Below, one piece after another: positions 49,275 to 59,827 of a stretch of DNA of 64,000 nucleotides; position 1 is the first letter of the stretch, and each line of letters starts with the position of its first letter. The notes beneath the pieces are model-generated. The model saw only the letters and a list, made by a program, of their open reading frames with translations. It was not told the origin of the DNA and ran no database searches. Position numbers and translations under genes: made by a program. Source of the stretch: Paraburkholderia phenoliruptrix. GTDB lineage: Bacteria > Pseudomonadota > Gammaproteobacteria > Burkholderiales > Burkholderiaceae. Location of the stretch: contig NZ_CADIKB010000007.1 in assembly GCF_902859825.1 (NCBI RefSeq), positions 1 to 64,000 on the forward strand. Reading direction: 5' to 3'.

Positions 49275-50648
49275 ATGCAAAACCGTATCTTTTCTCATCT
49301 ATTCGGCGATCTCGCGCGCGACTTCGGCCAGCCGGTGATGCTCTGGCAAGTCGGCGTGCTGGTCGGAACGCTCGCGCTCGCCTGGCTCCTTGCGCGCCTG
49401 CTGCGCCGTGCGCTCGACTTGCGCCGCCAGACGCGTTACCAGACGCTGCGCTTCGGCGCCGAAAGCCTGAACCGGGCGTTTTTCCCGCTGATCGGCGCGG
49501 TGCTCGTGTGGCTCGCGCGGTCTGTCGCCGGCCAGTTCATTCATACGTCGTTGCTGGATCTGGCCTTGGTGCCGCTGTTCGGCATCGGTTTGATTTACAT
49601 CGTGTTTTTCTTCGCGCGACGTGTCTTCAGTCAGGACGGCGAGACGCACCCGTGGCTTTTCCTCGTCGAGAAGATTGTTTCGCTCGTCGTCTGGGTCGCC
49701 ATGGTCCTGACGGTGATGGGCATTCAGGACGACGTGATCGCGTGGATGGCGAGCGTGCACTTTCGCGTCGCCAATGCGCATATGACGCTGCTCTCGCTCG
49801 TCACCGGCCTGCTCTGGGTGTGCGTGACGATGATCGTCGCGATGTGGCTCGGCTCGGCCTTCGAAGACCGGCTGATGCGCGCCACGACGCTCGACGCCAA
49901 TCTCAAAGTGGTGGTCGCGCGCGTCGGCCGCGCGGCGTTCATGCTGGCCGCGGTGCTGATCAGCCTGTCGCTCGTCGGCATCGACATCACGGTGCTCGGT
50001 GTGTTCGGCGGCGCGCTGGGCGTGGGGCTCGGTTTCGGTCTACAGAAAATCGCCAGCAACTACGTGTCGGGCTTCATCATCCTCATCGACCGGTCGCTGC
50101 GGATCGGCGACACGATCAACGTGAGCGGCCTGCAAGGCATGGTCACGCAGATCCGCACCCGTTATACGGTGGTGCGCGGCCTCGACGGCATCGAAACGCT
50201 CATTCCCAACGAAAAGCTGATCACCGACGTCGTACAGAACCAGTCGTCCTACCTCACGCGCGGCTATGCGAAAGCGGCCGTGCAGATCGCCTATACGGCC
50301 GACGTCGAACAAGCCATGGCGCTCCTCGTGCAGGCCGCCGACGGCGTGCCGCGCGTGCTGGCCGACCCGGCGCCCACGCCTTACCTAGTGAGCTTCGGCG
50401 CGGACGGCATCAACCTGGAGCTCGGTTTCTGGATCGCGGATGCGGCGACCGGCACTTCGGCCGTGCGCTCGGCCGTCAATCGCAACATCTGGCAGCTATT
50501 CTCTGCGCACGGCATTTCCATTCCTTTCGCGCAACGCGAAGTGCGCATTGTGGGTAGCGTCGCAAACGTGGCAAACCTCGGCGGCGCCGCGCCACACTCG
50601 GTAACAATGACCGCTCCCGCGGCCAACCAGGCGGACAAGGCCCTGTAA
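49275..50648 (+). CDS. Mechanosensitive channel, MscS family
   Basis: This 457-residue membrane protein has several N-terminal helices and an MscS core at about residues 215-420: VGIDITVLGVFGGALGVGLGFGLQKIASNYVSGFIILIDRSLRIGD as a landmark region, with the pore-lining Gly/Ala helix, followed by the beta domain and a C-terminal alpha/beta domain. It releases solutes upon hypo-osmotic shock. The ATG at 49275 was preferred to one at 49239 because the latter adds a poorly conserved hydrophilic start. Lies downstream of rsmB. Confidence 0.88.
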   Translation: MQNRIFSHLFGDLARDFGQPVMLWQVGVLVGTLALAWLLARLLRRALDLRRQTRYQTLRFGAESLNRAFFPLIGAVLVWLARSVAGQFIHTSLLDLALVPLFGIGLIYIVFFFARRVFSQDGETHPWLFLVEKIVSLVVWVAMVLTVMGIQDDVIAWMASVHFRVANAHMTLLSLVTGLLWVCVTMIVAMWLGSAFEDRLMRATTLDANLKVVVARVGRAAFMLAAVLISLSLVGIDITVLGVFGGALGVGLGFGLQKIASNYVSGFIILIDRSLRIGDTINVSGLQGMVTQIRTRYTVVRGLDGIETLIPNEKLITDVVQNQSSYLTRGYAKAAVQIAYTADVEQAMALLVQAADGVPRVLADPAPTPYLVSFGADGINLELGFWIADAATGTSAVRSAVNRNIWQLFSAHGISIPFAQREVRIVGSVANVANLGGAAPHSVTMTAPAANQADKAL

Positions 50649-50859
50649 GGGGCTGCTTGGGGACTGCAGCGAGCGCCGGCTCGTTTGCTGCAGGCTATCG
50701 CGCGTTGATCCCGCACAAAAAATCCCTATTTGTTACAAACACTTGGAACGCTTCCAGTAGAATGTCGTCCAATCCCGCTGTATGCTTTCACTTTCTTGAC
50801 ACGCGCAACTCGCGCGCGTCTCGTGTCTCTCGTATCTCTCGTTCCACAGGTAAATTGCC

Positions 50860-52056
50860 TTGTTGAATTCTTTGCTCGATTTCCTTGCCCACGGCCTGCT
50901 GCACTTCTCGTGGTGGCAACTTGTGCTGTACACGCTCGCGGTGACACACGTCACGATTATCGGCGTGACGGTTTATCTGCACCGCTGCCAGGCGCACCGC
51001 GCGCTGGAGCTGCACCCCGTCGTCAGTCATTTTTTCCGGTTCTGGCTGTGGATGACCACGGGCATGCTGACCGGCCAATGGGCGGCCATTCACCGTAAGC
51101 ACCACGCCAAGTGCGAAACGGAAGAAGATCCGCACAGCCCGCAAACGCGCGGCATCTGGAAGGTGCTGCTCGAAGGCGCGGAGCTGTATCGCGTCGAAGC
51201 GAAAAACGAAGAAACCATGCGCAAATTCAGTCACGGCACGCCGAACGACTGGATGGAGCGCAACGTCTACACGAAGTACCCGATCCTCGGCGTCAGCCTG
51301 ATGATGGTGCTGAATATCGCGCTCTTCGGCGTGGTCGGTCTGACCATCTGGGCAGTGCAAATGGTCTGGATCCCGTTCTGGGCGGCCGGCGTGGTCAACG
51401 GTCTCGCGCACTTCTGGGGCTACCGCAACTTCAACTCGTCGGATGCCAGCACGAACATCTTCCCGTGGGGCATCATCATCGGCGGTGAGGAACTGCACAA
51501 CAATCACCATACGTATGCGACGTCGGCCAAGCTGTCGAACAAGTGGTACGAGTTCGACATCGGCTGGATGTATATCCGCATCATGTCGGCTTTCCGTCTC
51601 GCGAAGGTGAAGAAGGTGGCGCCCACGCCGCGTCTGACCACCGGCAAGCTGGTGCTCGACCAGGACACGCTGCAGGCCGTTCTCGCCAACCGCTATGAAG
51701 TCATGGCGCGTTACGGCAAGGCGCTCAAGCGCGCGTATCGTCAGGAACTCGCGCACCTGAAGGAAGTCGGCGCACGCGAGAAGTACCAGGTCATGCGCGG
51801 CGCGCGCAGCTGGTTCCATAAGGAAGAAGCGGGGCTCGACGAGCCGCAGAAGCGTCTGTTGCCGCAAATCTTCGCCAATAGCCAGAAGCTGAAGACGTAC
51901 ATCGACATGCGCAACGAACTGGCGGCCATGTGGGAGCGCTCGAACGCATCGCGCGATCAGCTGCTGGTGCAGTTGCAGGACTGGTGTCATCGTGCAGAGG
52001 CGAGCGGCATCAAGGCGCTGCAGGAGTTCGCGATGCGACTGCGCCGTTATGCTTGA
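50860..52056 (+). CDS. Membrane acyl-CoA/fatty acid desaturase
   Basis: The 398-residue membrane protein carries the three histidine boxes of delta-9 acyl desaturases: HRCQAH, HRKHH and HNNHH. It introduces a double bond into acyl chains using a diiron centre, which adjusts membrane fluidity. The C-terminal 150 residues extend beyond the catalytic core and are helical and charged. The start is uncertain: two TTG codons (50860 and 50863) precede LNSLLDFLAHG and no ATG is in frame nearby. A terminator follows. Confidence 0.87.
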   Translation: MLNSLLDFLAHGLLHFSWWQLVLYTLAVTHVTIIGVTVYLHRCQAHRALELHPVVSHFFRFWLWMTTGMLTGQWAAIHRKHHAKCETEEDPHSPQTRGIWKVLLEGAELYRVEAKNEETMRKFSHGTPNDWMERNVYTKYPILGVSLMMVLNIALFGVVGLTIWAVQMVWIPFWAAGVVNGLAHFWGYRNFNSSDASTNIFPWGIIIGGEELHNNHHTYATSAKLSNKWYEFDIGWMYIRIMSAFRLAKVKKVAPTPRLTTGKLVLDQDTLQAVLANRYEVMARYGKALKRAYRQELAHLKEVGAREKYQVMRGARSWFHKEEAGLDEPQKRLLPQIFANSQKLKTYIDMRNELAAMWERSNASRDQLLVQLQDWCHRAEASGIKALQEFAMRLRRYA

Positions 52057-52088
52057 CCACGAAATCCATTAAAATTTCGTTACGTCAC

Positions 52089-52112
52089 AAAACCCCGCGT
52101 TGGCGGGGTTTT
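52089..52112 (+). terminator. Rho-independent terminator of the desaturase gene
   Basis: A 10-bp perfect stem (52089-52098 with 52103-52112, AAAACCCCGC/GCGGGGTTTT) with a four-base loop lies 33 bp after the desaturase stop and before nadA. Confidence 0.9.
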
Positions 52113-52186
52113 GCTTTTTGGGCCGCGGAAAATGCAGCGCGACGCGACGAGCAGTCTGCGGCGGCAGAGCGAAGGCAGAGGAGATC

Positions 52187-53326
52187 ATGAATCAGCAGGC
52201 GATCAGGACCGTCGAATACGACCGGCCGCAGGCGCAGGGCACGTCCTGCGGAATCGGACAGGCGTGGGCGAAGGTGCCCGACATGCCGTCGGCCGAGCAG
52301 AAAGTGGCGCTGAAGGAGCGCATCCGCGCGTTGCTCAAGCGCGAGAAAGCCGTGCTCGTTGCGCATTACTATGTCGATGCTGAATTGCAGGAGCTTGCCG
52401 ATGAAACCGGCGGCTGCGTGGCCGATTCGCTGGAAATGGCGCGCTTCGGCCGCGACCACGACGCGCAGACGCTCGTGGTCGCGGGCGTACGCTTCATGGG
52501 CGAGACCGCGAAAATTCTGAGTCCCGGCAAGCGCATTCTGATGCCGGATCTCGATGCAACCTGTTCGCTCGATCTCGGCTGCCCCGTAGACGAATTTTCG
52601 GCTTTCTGCGACGCGCACCCGGATCGCACCGTGGTCGTGTACGCGAACACGAGTGCGGCGGTGAAGGCTCGCGCGGACTGGATGGTGACTTCGTCCATCG
52701 GGCTCGAAATCGTTGCTGACCTGCACGCGCGCGGCGAGAAGATCATCTGGGCGCCGGACCGGCATCTGGGCGCATATATTCAAAGCAAGACCGGCGCGGA
52801 CATGCTGATGTGGCAGGGTTCCTGCCTCGTGCACGACGAATTCAAGGGTATCGAACTCGATTTGCTGCGAGCCGAATATCCGGGCGCGAAAGTGCTGGTG
52901 CATCCTGAGTCGCCAGCCAACGTGGTGGCGCTGGCCGATGTCGTCGGTTCGACCACGCAGTTGATCGACGCGGCGCAAAAGCTCGATGCGACGCACTTCA
53001 TCGTCGCAACCGATCTCGGCATCCTGCATAAGATGCAACTCGCCGCGCCGGGCAAAACGCTGATCGCCGCGCCGACCGCCGGCAATAGCGCGACGTGCAA
53101 GAGCTGCGCACACTGTCCGTGGATGGCCATGAACGGGCTCGCGAATCTCGCGGACGTGCTGGAGCGTGGTCACAACGAGATTTTCGTCGACCGTGCCATT
53201 GGCGAGCGGGCGCGCATGCCCATCGACCGCATGCTCGATTTCGCGGCGCGTCACAAGAAGCGCGTGCAGGCTAGCGGCGACCTCGCGCGCGACGCGCAGT
53301 TGTACTCGAACGTGGGAGCCGCTTGA
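52187..53326 (+). CDS. nadA: Quinolinate synthase A
   Basis: This 379-residue [4Fe-4S] enzyme condenses iminoaspartate with dihydroxyacetone phosphate to quinolinate. The motifs are [27 protein letters not shown] (cluster Cys), [18 protein letters not shown] (cluster Cys) and HPESP. AGAGGAG precedes the ATG. It is followed directly by nadC with a one-base overlap, and nadB converges, so all three NAD de novo genes are grouped. Confidence 0.97.
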   Translation: MNQQAIRTVEYDRPQAQGTSCGIGQAWAKVPDMPSAEQKVALKERIRALLKREKAVLVAHYYVDAELQELADETGGCVADSLEMARFGRDHDAQTLVVAGVRFMGETAKILSPGKRILMPDLDATCSLDLGCPVDEFSAFCDAHPDRTVVVYANTSAAVKARADWMVTSSIGLEIVADLHARGEKIIWAPDRHLGAYIQSKTGADMLMWQGSCLVHDEFKGIELDLLRAEYPGAKVLVHPESPANVVALADVVGSTTQLIDAAQKLDATHFIVATDLGILHKMQLAAPGKTLIAAPTAGNSATCKSCAHCPWMAMNGLANLADVLERGHNEIFVDRAIGERARMPIDRMLDFAARHKKRVQASGDLARDAQLYSNVGAA

Positions 53327-54255
53327 TGAACGCGGTCGCGCAGAGTTCAGCAGAGGGCGGTTTCGCCGGCTATCGCGAGGAAGAAGCGGTGTCGCCGCTG
53401 TTCGGCGAGGTTCGCGCGCAGTACGGCGCGGCTTTCGACGCAGCGCTCGCTCGCAATGTCGCGGAGGCGCTCGCCGAAGACATCGGCGCCGGCGATCTGA
53501 CCGGCCGCCTCGTGCCCGCGGAGGAGACTCGCAGTGCGCGCGTCATTGTCCGCGAGGACGCGGTGTTGTGCGGTGTGCCGTGGTTCAACGCCGTGCTGCG
53601 GCAGGTCGACTCGCGGATCGAAGTGCACTGGCATTATCGCGAAGGCGACCGGATGACGGCGGACACGCCCGTGTGCGAATTGCGTGGGCCGGTCCGCGCG
53701 CTGCTGACTGCCGAGCGTAACGCGCTCAACTTCCTGCAATTGCTGTCCGGCGTAGCGAGCACGACGCGCCGTTACGTTGACGCAATCGCCCACACGCATA
53801 CGCGTATCCTGGACACGCGCAAGACGCTGCCGGGTTTGCGGCTCGCGCAGAAATACGCGGTGCGCGTGGGGGGCGGCGCAAATCAACGGCTCGCTTTGTA
53901 CGACGGCATTCTGATCAAGGAAAACCACATCGCCGCAGCCGGCGGAGTGGGCGCGGCCATGGACGCCGCGCTGGCACTCAACGCGGGCGTCTCGATCCAG
54001 ATCGAAGTCGAGACGCTCGAGCAGTTGCAAACGGCGTTGGCGCATCGCGCGCAATCCATCCTGCTCGACAATTTTTCTTTCGACTCAATGCGTGAAGCCG
54101 TTCGCATCACCGCGGGTCGCGCGGTGCTGGAAGTGTCCGGCGGCGTGAATTTCGAAACGGTGCGCACGATTGCGGAGACCGGTGTGGACCGTGTATCCAT
54201 CGGCGCCCTGACGAAGGACGTGCGCGCGACGGACTACTCGTTGCGAATCGTCTGA
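53326..54255 (+). CDS. nadC: Nicotinate-nucleotide diphosphorylase (carboxylating)
   Basis: The 309-residue enzyme converts quinolinate and PRPP to nicotinate mononucleotide and CO2. Key motifs are EDIGAGDLTG, ERNALNFLQLLSGVAS, TRILDTRKTLPGLR, KYAVRVGGGANQR and VEVSGGVNFETV-like (VLEVSGGVNFETV). The ATG at 53326 overlaps the nadA stop (TGATG). Confidence 0.97.
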   Translation: MNAVAQSSAEGGFAGYREEEAVSPLFGEVRAQYGAAFDAALARNVAEALAEDIGAGDLTGRLVPAEETRSARVIVREDAVLCGVPWFNAVLRQVDSRIEVHWHYREGDRMTADTPVCELRGPVRALLTAERNALNFLQLLSGVASTTRRYVDAIAHTHTRILDTRKTLPGLRLAQKYAVRVGGGANQRLALYDGILIKENHIAAAGGVGAAMDAALALNAGVSIQIEVETLEQLQTALAHRAQSILLDNFSFDSMREAVRITAGRAVLEVSGGVNFETVRTIAETGVDRVSIGALTKDVRATDYSLRIV

Positions 54256-54331
54256 CGCTGCTTTCTGGCGGTCGTGATTCGTCAAACGCCATCTGCGGCC
54301 CGTGCGTGCCGCAATGGCGTTTCAGCTTGCA

Positions 54332-55930
54332 TCAGACGTTGCGGTTGCGCACGTGCTCGGGCGAGAGCACGCTAGGTAGTGCTTTAGGCAACGTTGCCGG
54401 CCAGTCACGGCTGAAATGCAGGCCGCGGCTTTCACGCCTCGACCGTGCGCCGTCGACGATCAACGAAGCCACATCCACCAGATTGCGCAACTCCAGCAAA
54501 TCTCGGCTCACCTTGAAGTTCGCGTAGTACTCGTGTATCTCGTCGCGCAACAGGGCAAGCCGGTGCCGCGCCCGCGCGAGCCGTTTGTCCGTGCGCACGA
54601 TGCCCACGTAGTTCCACATGAGCCGGCGCAGCTCGTCCCAATTGTGCGCGACCACCACTTCTTCGTCCGGATCGGACACGCGGCTCTCGTCCCAGTCCGG
54701 CAGAGGGGCATGAACGGCGCCGCAGAAGCCTTCCTCTTCGATTGCGCGCGCAGCCGAGCGTCCAATCACAAGGCACTCCAGCAGCGAATTGCTGGCGAGC
54801 CGGTTCGCGCCGTGCAGCCCCGTGCAGGACGTTTCGCCCACCGCATAGAGGCCCGCGAGGTCGGTGCGGCCTGCCAGGTCGGTGACGACGCCGCCGCACG
54901 TATAGTGCGCCGCCGGCACGACCGGAATGGGTTCCTTCGTGATGTCGATGCCGAATTCGAGGCAACGCGCGAGGATCGTCGGGAAATGCTCGCGAAGAAA
55001 GTCGGCCGGCTGATGGCTGATGTCCAGATACACACAGTCGATGCCGCGCTTCTTGATCTCGAAGTCGATGGCGCGAGCCACGATGTCGCGTGGCGCCAGT
55101 TCAGCGCGTTCGTCGTGATTCGGCATGAAACGCGTGCCGTCCGGCAGCTTCAGCAGACCGCCTTCGCCGCGCACCGCTTCCGAGATCAGAAACGACTTCG
55201 CGTACGGATGGAACAGGCATGTCGGATGAAACTGGATGAACTCCATGTTCGAAACGCGGCAGCCCGCGCGCCACGCCATGGCGATGCCGTCGCCCGTCGC
55301 CGTGTCCGGATTGGTGGTGTACAGATAGACCTTGCCGGCGCCGCCCGTGGCGAGCACCGTGTGCGGCGCCTCGATGGTGACCGTGCGGCCGCTTTGCACG
55401 TCGAGCGCGTAGAGGCCGTGGCAACGGCGGCCGGGCAGCCCGAGCCGGTCCGACGTGATGAGGTCGATCGCGTAGTGGTCTTCGAGCAGCGTGATATTCG
55501 GATGCCGACGCACACGCTCGCTTAGCGTGGCGACCACTGCGTGGCCCGTTGCGTCGGCTGCATGAATGATGCGCCGGTGGCTGTGGCCGCCCTCGCGAGT
55601 GAGGTGGAAGCCGAGCTCCGCGGCGTCGTCTTTCGTGAACGGCACGCCTTGTTCGATGAGCCATTCGATTGCGGCCCGCCCATTTTCGACGATAAAACGC
55701 GTGGCTGCTTCGTCGCACAGGCCACCGCCTGCAATCAGCGTGTCGCGCACGTGATTTTCCACGCTGTCCGCGGAATCGAGCACTGCGGCGATGCCGCCTT
55801 GCGCCCAGTCGCTCGCGCCTTCGGTCATCGACCGCTTGGCGATTACCGCGACTCGCCGCGTCTCGGCGAGATTGAGCGCGACGCTCAGCCCCGCGAGACC
55901 GCTACCGACAATCGCCACATCGAATTCCAT
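54332..55930 (-). CDS. nadB: L-aspartate oxidase
   Basis: This 532-residue FAD enzyme oxidises L-aspartate to iminoaspartate for NadA. The FAD motif is [15 protein letters not shown], with [17 protein letters not shown] ([16 protein letters not shown]) and [10 protein letters not shown]. The start MEFDVAI at 55930 has GGAG nine bases upstream; MQAMEF at 55939 has it directly adjacent, and longer starts lack support. It converges with nadC. Confidence 0.95.
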   Translation of the reverse strand: MEFDVAIVGSGLAGLSVALNLAETRRVAVIAKRSMTEGASDWAQGGIAAVLDSADSVENHVRDTLIAGGGLCDEAATRFIVENGRAAIEWLIEQGVPFTKDDAAELGFHLTREGGHSHRRIIHAADATGHAVVATLSERVRRHPNITLLEDHYAIDLITSDRLGLPGRRCHGLYALDVQSGRTVTIEAPHTVLATGGAGKVYLYTTNPDTATGDGIAMAWRAGCRVSNMEFIQFHPTCLFHPYAKSFLISEAVRGEGGLLKLPDGTRFMPNHDERAELAPRDIVARAIDFEIKKRGIDCVYLDISHQPADFLREHFPTILARCLEFGIDITKEPIPVVPAAHYTCGGVVTDLAGRTDLAGLYAVGETSCTGLHGANRLASNSLLECLVIGRSAARAIEEEGFCGAVHAPLPDWDESRVSDPDEEVVVAHNWDELRRLMWNYVGIVRTDKRLARARHRLALLRDEIHEYYANFKVSRDLLELRNLVDVASLIVDGARSRRESRGLHFSRDWPATLPKALPSVLSPEHVRNRNV

Positions 55931-56091
55931 TGCTTGCATCTCCGTCTGTCGTTTTGCTGTGCCAACGCGTTGTTCACGCACTGCTGAAACGAGAGAGGAT
56001 ACGCGCCACGACCGCCGAGGGAAAGCCGGCCGGACGGCATAGGACGTTGTCGGCGCGAAGAGGGCGTGCCGTCGGCGAATTCGATTGGCCA

Positions 56092-56123
56092 AAAACAAAA
56101 AGCCCCGCACGAATGCGGGGCTT
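56092..56123 (-). terminator. Rho-independent terminator of rpmB-rpmG
   Basis: A 10-bp perfect stem (56100-56109 with 56114-56123, AAGCCCCGCA/TGCGGGGCTT) has a CGAA loop and a T-rich run on the minus strand. It lies about 45 bp after the rpmG stop. Confidence 0.92.
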
Positions 56124-56167
56124 CTTTGCACATGTCTTCGCCTTCGTCAAAAGGCAGGAGTCAAGAC

Positions 56168-56335
56168 TCACTTGATCTTGGTTTCCTTGTAGTCAACGTG
56201 CTTGCGGACGACCGGATCAAACTTCTTGATCAGCATCTTTTCCGGCATGTTGCGTTTGTTCTTCGTGGTCGTGTAGAAGTGACCCGTGCCTGCGGTCGAT
56301 TCCAGCTTGATCTTGTCGCGTGCGCCTTTCGCCAT
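56168..56335 (-). CDS. rpmG: 50S ribosomal protein L33
   Basis: This 55-residue frame reads [20 protein letters not shown] and onward and ends KETKIK, the standard L33 sequence without the zinc-cysteine pairs. It lies 10 bases downstream of rpmB, and AAGGAG precedes the ATG. The rpmB-rpmG pair is conserved in proteobacteria. A terminator follows. Confidence 0.97.
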   Translation of the reverse strand: MAKGARDKIKLESTAGTGHFYTTTKNKRNMPEKMLIKKFDPVVRKHVDYKETKIK

Positions 56336-56345
56336 GATTTACTCC

Positions 56346-56579
56346 TTAGGCTTCACCGCGTGCGCGCAGATCTGCGAGCACAGCGTCGATACCGTTCTTG
56401 TCGATCAGGCGCAGGCCGGCGTTCGAAATACGCAGACGCACCCAACGGTTTTCGCTTTCCACCCAAATGCGGCGGCTTTGCAGGTTCGGCAGGAACCGGC
56501 GCTTGGTCTTGTTGTTCGCGTGGGAAACGTTGTTGCCGCTCATCGGCGCTTTCCCAGTTACTTGGCATACGCGTGCCAT
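56346..56579 (-). CDS. rpmB: 50S ribosomal protein L28
   Basis: The 77-residue protein starts [20 protein letters not shown] and contains [13 protein letters not shown], matching L28. It is the first gene of the rpmB-rpmG operon. AGGAG precedes the ATG. Only one copy of each gene is seen in the window. Confidence 0.97.
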   Translation of the reverse strand: MARVCQVTGKAPMSGNNVSHANNKTKRRFLPNLQSRRIWVESENRWVRLRISNAGLRLIDKNGIDAVLADLRARGEA

Positions 56580-56929
56580 GAGAGCACTCCTAATACGCTA
56601 ATTCTGAGTTCGAACGCCGTGAAAGTTTCCCGAAAAGAGTCGCGCTGAAATCAGGCACGTATCCTTTCCGGAACGCCTTGGTGGCTTCGGAACAGGGGGT
56701 TGGAAATAGGCAAACCGGAATTCTAGCAGGAAAAACGCCGCAAAATCAAACCTTATTTGCGGCGGCGAAACATGGTCTGGCGAGTTTTTGCTTTTCGCTC
56801 GCATTCTTTTCATGCCGGTCGAAGAGCCGTGCAGGGCCGCTCGCCGGGCGGCCTGATGGAGGCCTCGAGCGGAAGCCGGAAGCCGGAAGCTCCAGGCCGG
56901 AGCTTCCGGCCGAGAGCGTCAAGCCAGCT
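56580..56929. other. Intergenic region between rpmB and radC
   Basis: This 350-base gap lies between the rpmB start and the radC stop, both on the minus strand. It must contain the rpmB promoter. A perfect 12-bp inverted repeat (56882-56893 with 56899-56910, GCCGGAAGCTCC/GGAGCTTCCGGC, five-base loop), preceded by GCCGGAA direct repeats at about 56872-56890, sits just after the radC stop. It has no T-run and may be a weak terminator or a small repeat element. Confidence 0.5.
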
Positions 56930-57694
56930 TCACGGCCAGCCGGCGCGGGCGAACGAGTATACGCTATCTGCGCCGATCACCAGATGATCCACCAGTTGTA
57001 CGTCGATCAGCGCGAGCGCTTCGCGCAGCGTGCGCGTCAGCCTGCAGTCGCTCGCGCTCGGCTGCACCGCGCCGGAAGGATGGTTGTGCGCGACGATCAG
57101 GCTCGCCGCATTGAGCGCGAGCGCGCGCCGCACGATCTCGCGCGGATACACGGCCATGCGCGTGAGTGTGCCGCGCGCGCTTTCCTCACTGCGAATCAGC
57201 CGATGCCGCGCGTCGAGGAACAGCGACACGAACACTTCCTGCGGACGGCCGCCGATCAGAAGCCGCAGGTAATTTTCCACGGCCTCCGGCGAATTCATCA
57301 ACGAGCGCCGGCGCATCTTGTCGACGAGCGAGCGGCGCGCCATTTCCATGATGGCGAGCAGTTGCGCCTTCTTCGCCGGGCCGATGCCCCGCAGGCCGTC
57401 AAACTCGGCGTAAGTCGCGTCGAGCATCGCCCGCAGTGAACCGAAACGCTCGAGCAGCTCGCGCGCGACGCTGAACACGTCGTGACCCGGCAGGCCCGAG
57501 CCGAGGACGAGCACGATCATCTCGGTATCGGACAGCACGCCGGGGCCCTGATCGATCAGCCGCTCGCGCGGCATGTCGCGCTTCGGCCACTTGCGCCTGC
57601 GACGCGCCTTGGGTTTGCCCGCAGCCGGGGCAACCGGCGGCGAACGAGCGAAATCGAACGTTGGTGCGACGATTGGGGACGCATAATCAGACAT
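56930..57694 (-). CDS. radC: RadC-family (DUF2466) JAB-domain protein
   Basis: The 254-residue product has an N-terminal helix-hairpin-helix region ([15 protein letters not shown]) and a JAB1/MPN metalloprotease-like domain with the metal motif VAHNHPSG followed by SASD. RadC's earlier DNA-repair assignment is not accepted; the function is unknown. MSDYA at 57694 was chosen as start; the extension to 57868 is an arginine-rich shadow. It is divergent from fkpB-ispH. Confidence 0.88.
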   Translation of the reverse strand: MSDYASPIVAPTFDFARSPPVAPAAGKPKARRRRKWPKRDMPRERLIDQGPGVLSDTEMIVLVLGSGLPGHDVFSVARELLERFGSLRAMLDATYAEFDGLRGIGPAKKAQLLAIMEMARRSLVDKMRRRSLMNSPEAVENYLRLLIGGRPQEVFVSLFLDARHRLIRSEESARGTLTRMAVYPREIVRRALALNAASLIVAHNHPSGAVQPSASDCRLTRTLREALALIDVQLVDHLVIGADSVYSFARAGWP

Positions 57695-57871
57695 ATACAG
57701 ACAATTCCTCCGCTTGAGGTTTCGGGCCCGTGCGCGCGATGGACGCAAGCCGAGCCCGGCCATGTGGCTTACAATAGACGCTTTGCGCACGGCACGCCGA
57801 CGGTTTGCCGCACGCGTCGGCTGCGCCCGCGGCGCACGCGTGAGAGCGCGCTTCGACTGAGCGAGCACTGC

Positions 57872-58327
57872 ATGAGCATCATCGACATTTCCGAAGTGAA
57901 GCCCGGTTCACACGTGACGCTTCACTACCGGCTTTCCCTTGCCGATGGCGCCGAAGTCATCAATACCTTCAACGACAAGCCCGCCACCCTGCTGCTCGGC
58001 GCCGGTCAGCTCGCGCCGCCGCTGGAGGACATTTTGCTGGGTTTGAAGGTGGGCCACCACTCGACCTTTCAGCTAGCTCCCGGCGCCGCATTCGGTCCGC
58101 GCAACCCGGAGTTGATCCAACGCGTGTCGCTGGCCACGCTGCGCGAAAACAGCATGATCGGCGAGGATTTTTCGCCGGGCGACCTGGTCGAATTCAACGC
58201 GCCGGGCGGCGGCCGCTACGCTGGCGTTCTGAAAGAAGTGAACGAGACGTCGGCCCTGTTCGATTTCAACCACCCGCTTGCCGGCCAGGCGCTGGCGTTC
58301 GAAGTGAAAATCATCGGGATTCTGTAA
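57872..58327 (+). CDS. fkpB: FKBP-type peptidyl-prolyl isomerase (SlpA/FkpB-like)
   Basis: This 151-residue protein has the SlyD/SlpA type FKBP fold: [42 protein letters not shown], and the inserted flap [15 protein letters not shown]. It catalyses prolyl isomerisation and may act as a chaperone. It lies two bases before ispH, an arrangement also found in Escherichia coli. Confidence 0.94.
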   Translation: MSIIDISEVKPGSHVTLHYRLSLADGAEVINTFNDKPATLLLGAGQLAPPLEDILLGLKVGHHSTFQLAPGAAFGPRNPELIQRVSLATLRENSMIGEDFSPGDLVEFNAPGGGRYAGVLKEVNETSALFDFNHPLAGQALAFEVKIIGIL

Positions 58328-58329
58328 AC

Positions 58330-59289
58330 ATGAGCATCGCGGATACGACCCTAGCCGAAACGGAGATCCTGCTGGCGCAGCCGCGCGGGTTCTGTGCCGG
58401 CGTCGACCGGGCTATCGAGATCGTCGAGCGCGCCATCAAGCTGCACGGCTCGCCGATCTACGTGCGTCACGAAATCGTCCATAACGCCTACGTCGTCGAA
58501 GATCTGCGCAAGAAGGGCGCGATCTTCATTGAGCGGCTGGAGGAAGTGCCGCCCGGCAACACGGTGATCTTCAGCGCGCACGGGGTGTCGAAGGCAGTGC
58601 GCAGCGAGGCCGAGTCGCGCGGGCTGCGTGTCTACGACGCGACCTGCCCGCTCGTCACCAAGGTGCATATCGAGGTTGCCAAGATGCGCCAGGACGGCTT
58701 CGACATCGTGATGATCGGTCATAAGGGTCATCCAGAAGTGGAGGGCACGATGGGCCAGGCGGGCGAGGGCATGCATCTCGTCGAGGACATCGAAGACGTA
58801 GAGGCGCTGCAGCTCGCGGACCCCGAGCGGATCGCGTTCGTCACGCAAACCACGCTCTCGGTGGACGACGCCGCGGAAATCATTCGCGCGCTCAAGGCGA
58901 AATATCCGTCTATTCGCGAGCCGAAAAAGCAGGACATCTGTTACGCCACGCAGAATCGTCAGGACGCGGTCAAGTTCATGGCGCCGCAGTGCGACATGGT
59001 GATCGTGGTGGGCAGCCCGAACAGCTCGAACTCCAACCGGTTGCGCGAGCTGGCGGAAAAACTCGGTGTGCCTTCTTATATGGTGGACTCGCCGGACCAG
59101 ATCGACCCGACGTGGGTCGAGGGCAAGCGCCGCATCGGCGTCACGGCGGGCGCTTCGGCGCCGGAAGTGCTGGCGCAGGCGGTGATTGCGCGCTTGCGCG
59201 AACTGGGCGTGCGTAACGTGCGTGCGCTGGAGGGCATCGAGGAAAATATCGCGTTTCCGCTGCCGCGCGGGCTGGGCTTGCCTGCCTGA
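58330..59289 (+). CDS. ispH: 4-hydroxy-3-methylbut-2-enyl diphosphate reductase
   Basis: The 319-residue [4Fe-4S] enzyme makes IPP and DMAPP in the last step of the non-mevalonate pathway. The cluster cysteines are in [17 protein letters not shown] and [11 protein letters not shown]; the catalytic glutamate lies in [10 protein letters not shown]. Immediately downstream of fkpB. A UUCG-loop terminator follows. Confidence 0.97.
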   Translation: MSIADTTLAETEILLAQPRGFCAGVDRAIEIVERAIKLHGSPIYVRHEIVHNAYVVEDLRKKGAIFIERLEEVPPGNTVIFSAHGVSKAVRSEAESRGLRVYDATCPLVTKVHIEVAKMRQDGFDIVMIGHKGHPEVEGTMGQAGEGMHLVEDIEDVEALQLADPERIAFVTQTTLSVDDAAEIIRALKAKYPSIREPKKQDICYATQNRQDAVKFMAPQCDMVIVVGSPNSSNSNRLRELAEKLGVPSYMVDSPDQIDPTWVEGKRRIGVTAGASAPEVLAQAVIARLRELGVRNVRALEGIEENIAFPLPRGLGLPA

Positions 59290-59314
59290 CACGCCTGCCA
59301 ACGGGTCGTCAAAC

Positions 59315-59339
59315 ACGCGCCTTCGGGCGCGTTTTTTTT
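59315..59339 (+). terminator. Rho-independent terminator of fkpB-ispH
   Basis: A 7-bp stem (ACGCGCC 59315-59321 with GGCGCGT 59326-59332) closed by a UUCG tetraloop is followed by eight Ts. Confidence 0.93.
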
Positions 59340-59827
59340 GCCCGCCGCCACCAGTGATCTCATAAAAATAGGGGCAGATTCCTGCCGCCCGCGCTTTTTC
59401 TCTGCCTCGCGCTGGATCTTTTTTGAAAAATGATCTGGCATTTAATTGCCTTTCGCTCGATGCGTCCCCGTTTTTAGCGTCGAAGGCGCCCGCAAACTTT
59501 TTTGACGCACTAAGATGGTGCCGAGCACAAGAGGTGCAGTCTAAGACCGCCATGTGACGCAAACCGTGCTGTGACCGGGCGCGCCGCGGCGCGGCCGCAA
59601 CACTTGATGCGACGGTGTTCTGTGCTGGTGCAACTGATGCACGAAAATCAGTCGCAACCCGGTTGCGCCTTTTACTCGAAAGCGGTCTCAAAATACGGTT
59701 GCAATGCAGGAAAACCCTGCCGGTTCAACAATATTGCCCGTCGCAAAATTGGAGTTACAATGCGCGCGTTCTCAAGGCCTCAGGGCCTTCCGAACACGAG
59801 TTTCAGCAAGGGCGGGAGACCTAATTA
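59340..59827. other. Intergenic region upstream of the liv operon
   Basis: This 488-base stretch holds no credible gene; the open frames across it lack coding character. A possible promoter is annotated at 59734-59761. AT-rich patches at 59365-59470 suggest further regulatory DNA, but no regulator site was recognised. Confidence 0.45.
59734..59761 (+). promoter_or_regulatory. Candidate sigma-70 promoter of livK
   Basis: TTGCCC (59734-59739), a 16-base spacer and TACAAT (59756-59761) resemble a sigma-70 promoter about 60 bases before the livK ATG. Confidence 0.45.

Noticed and set aside
56346-56579. Regulatory RNA within the rpmB region
   Set aside because: The sequence is fully explained by L28 and L33 coding frames and their terminator.
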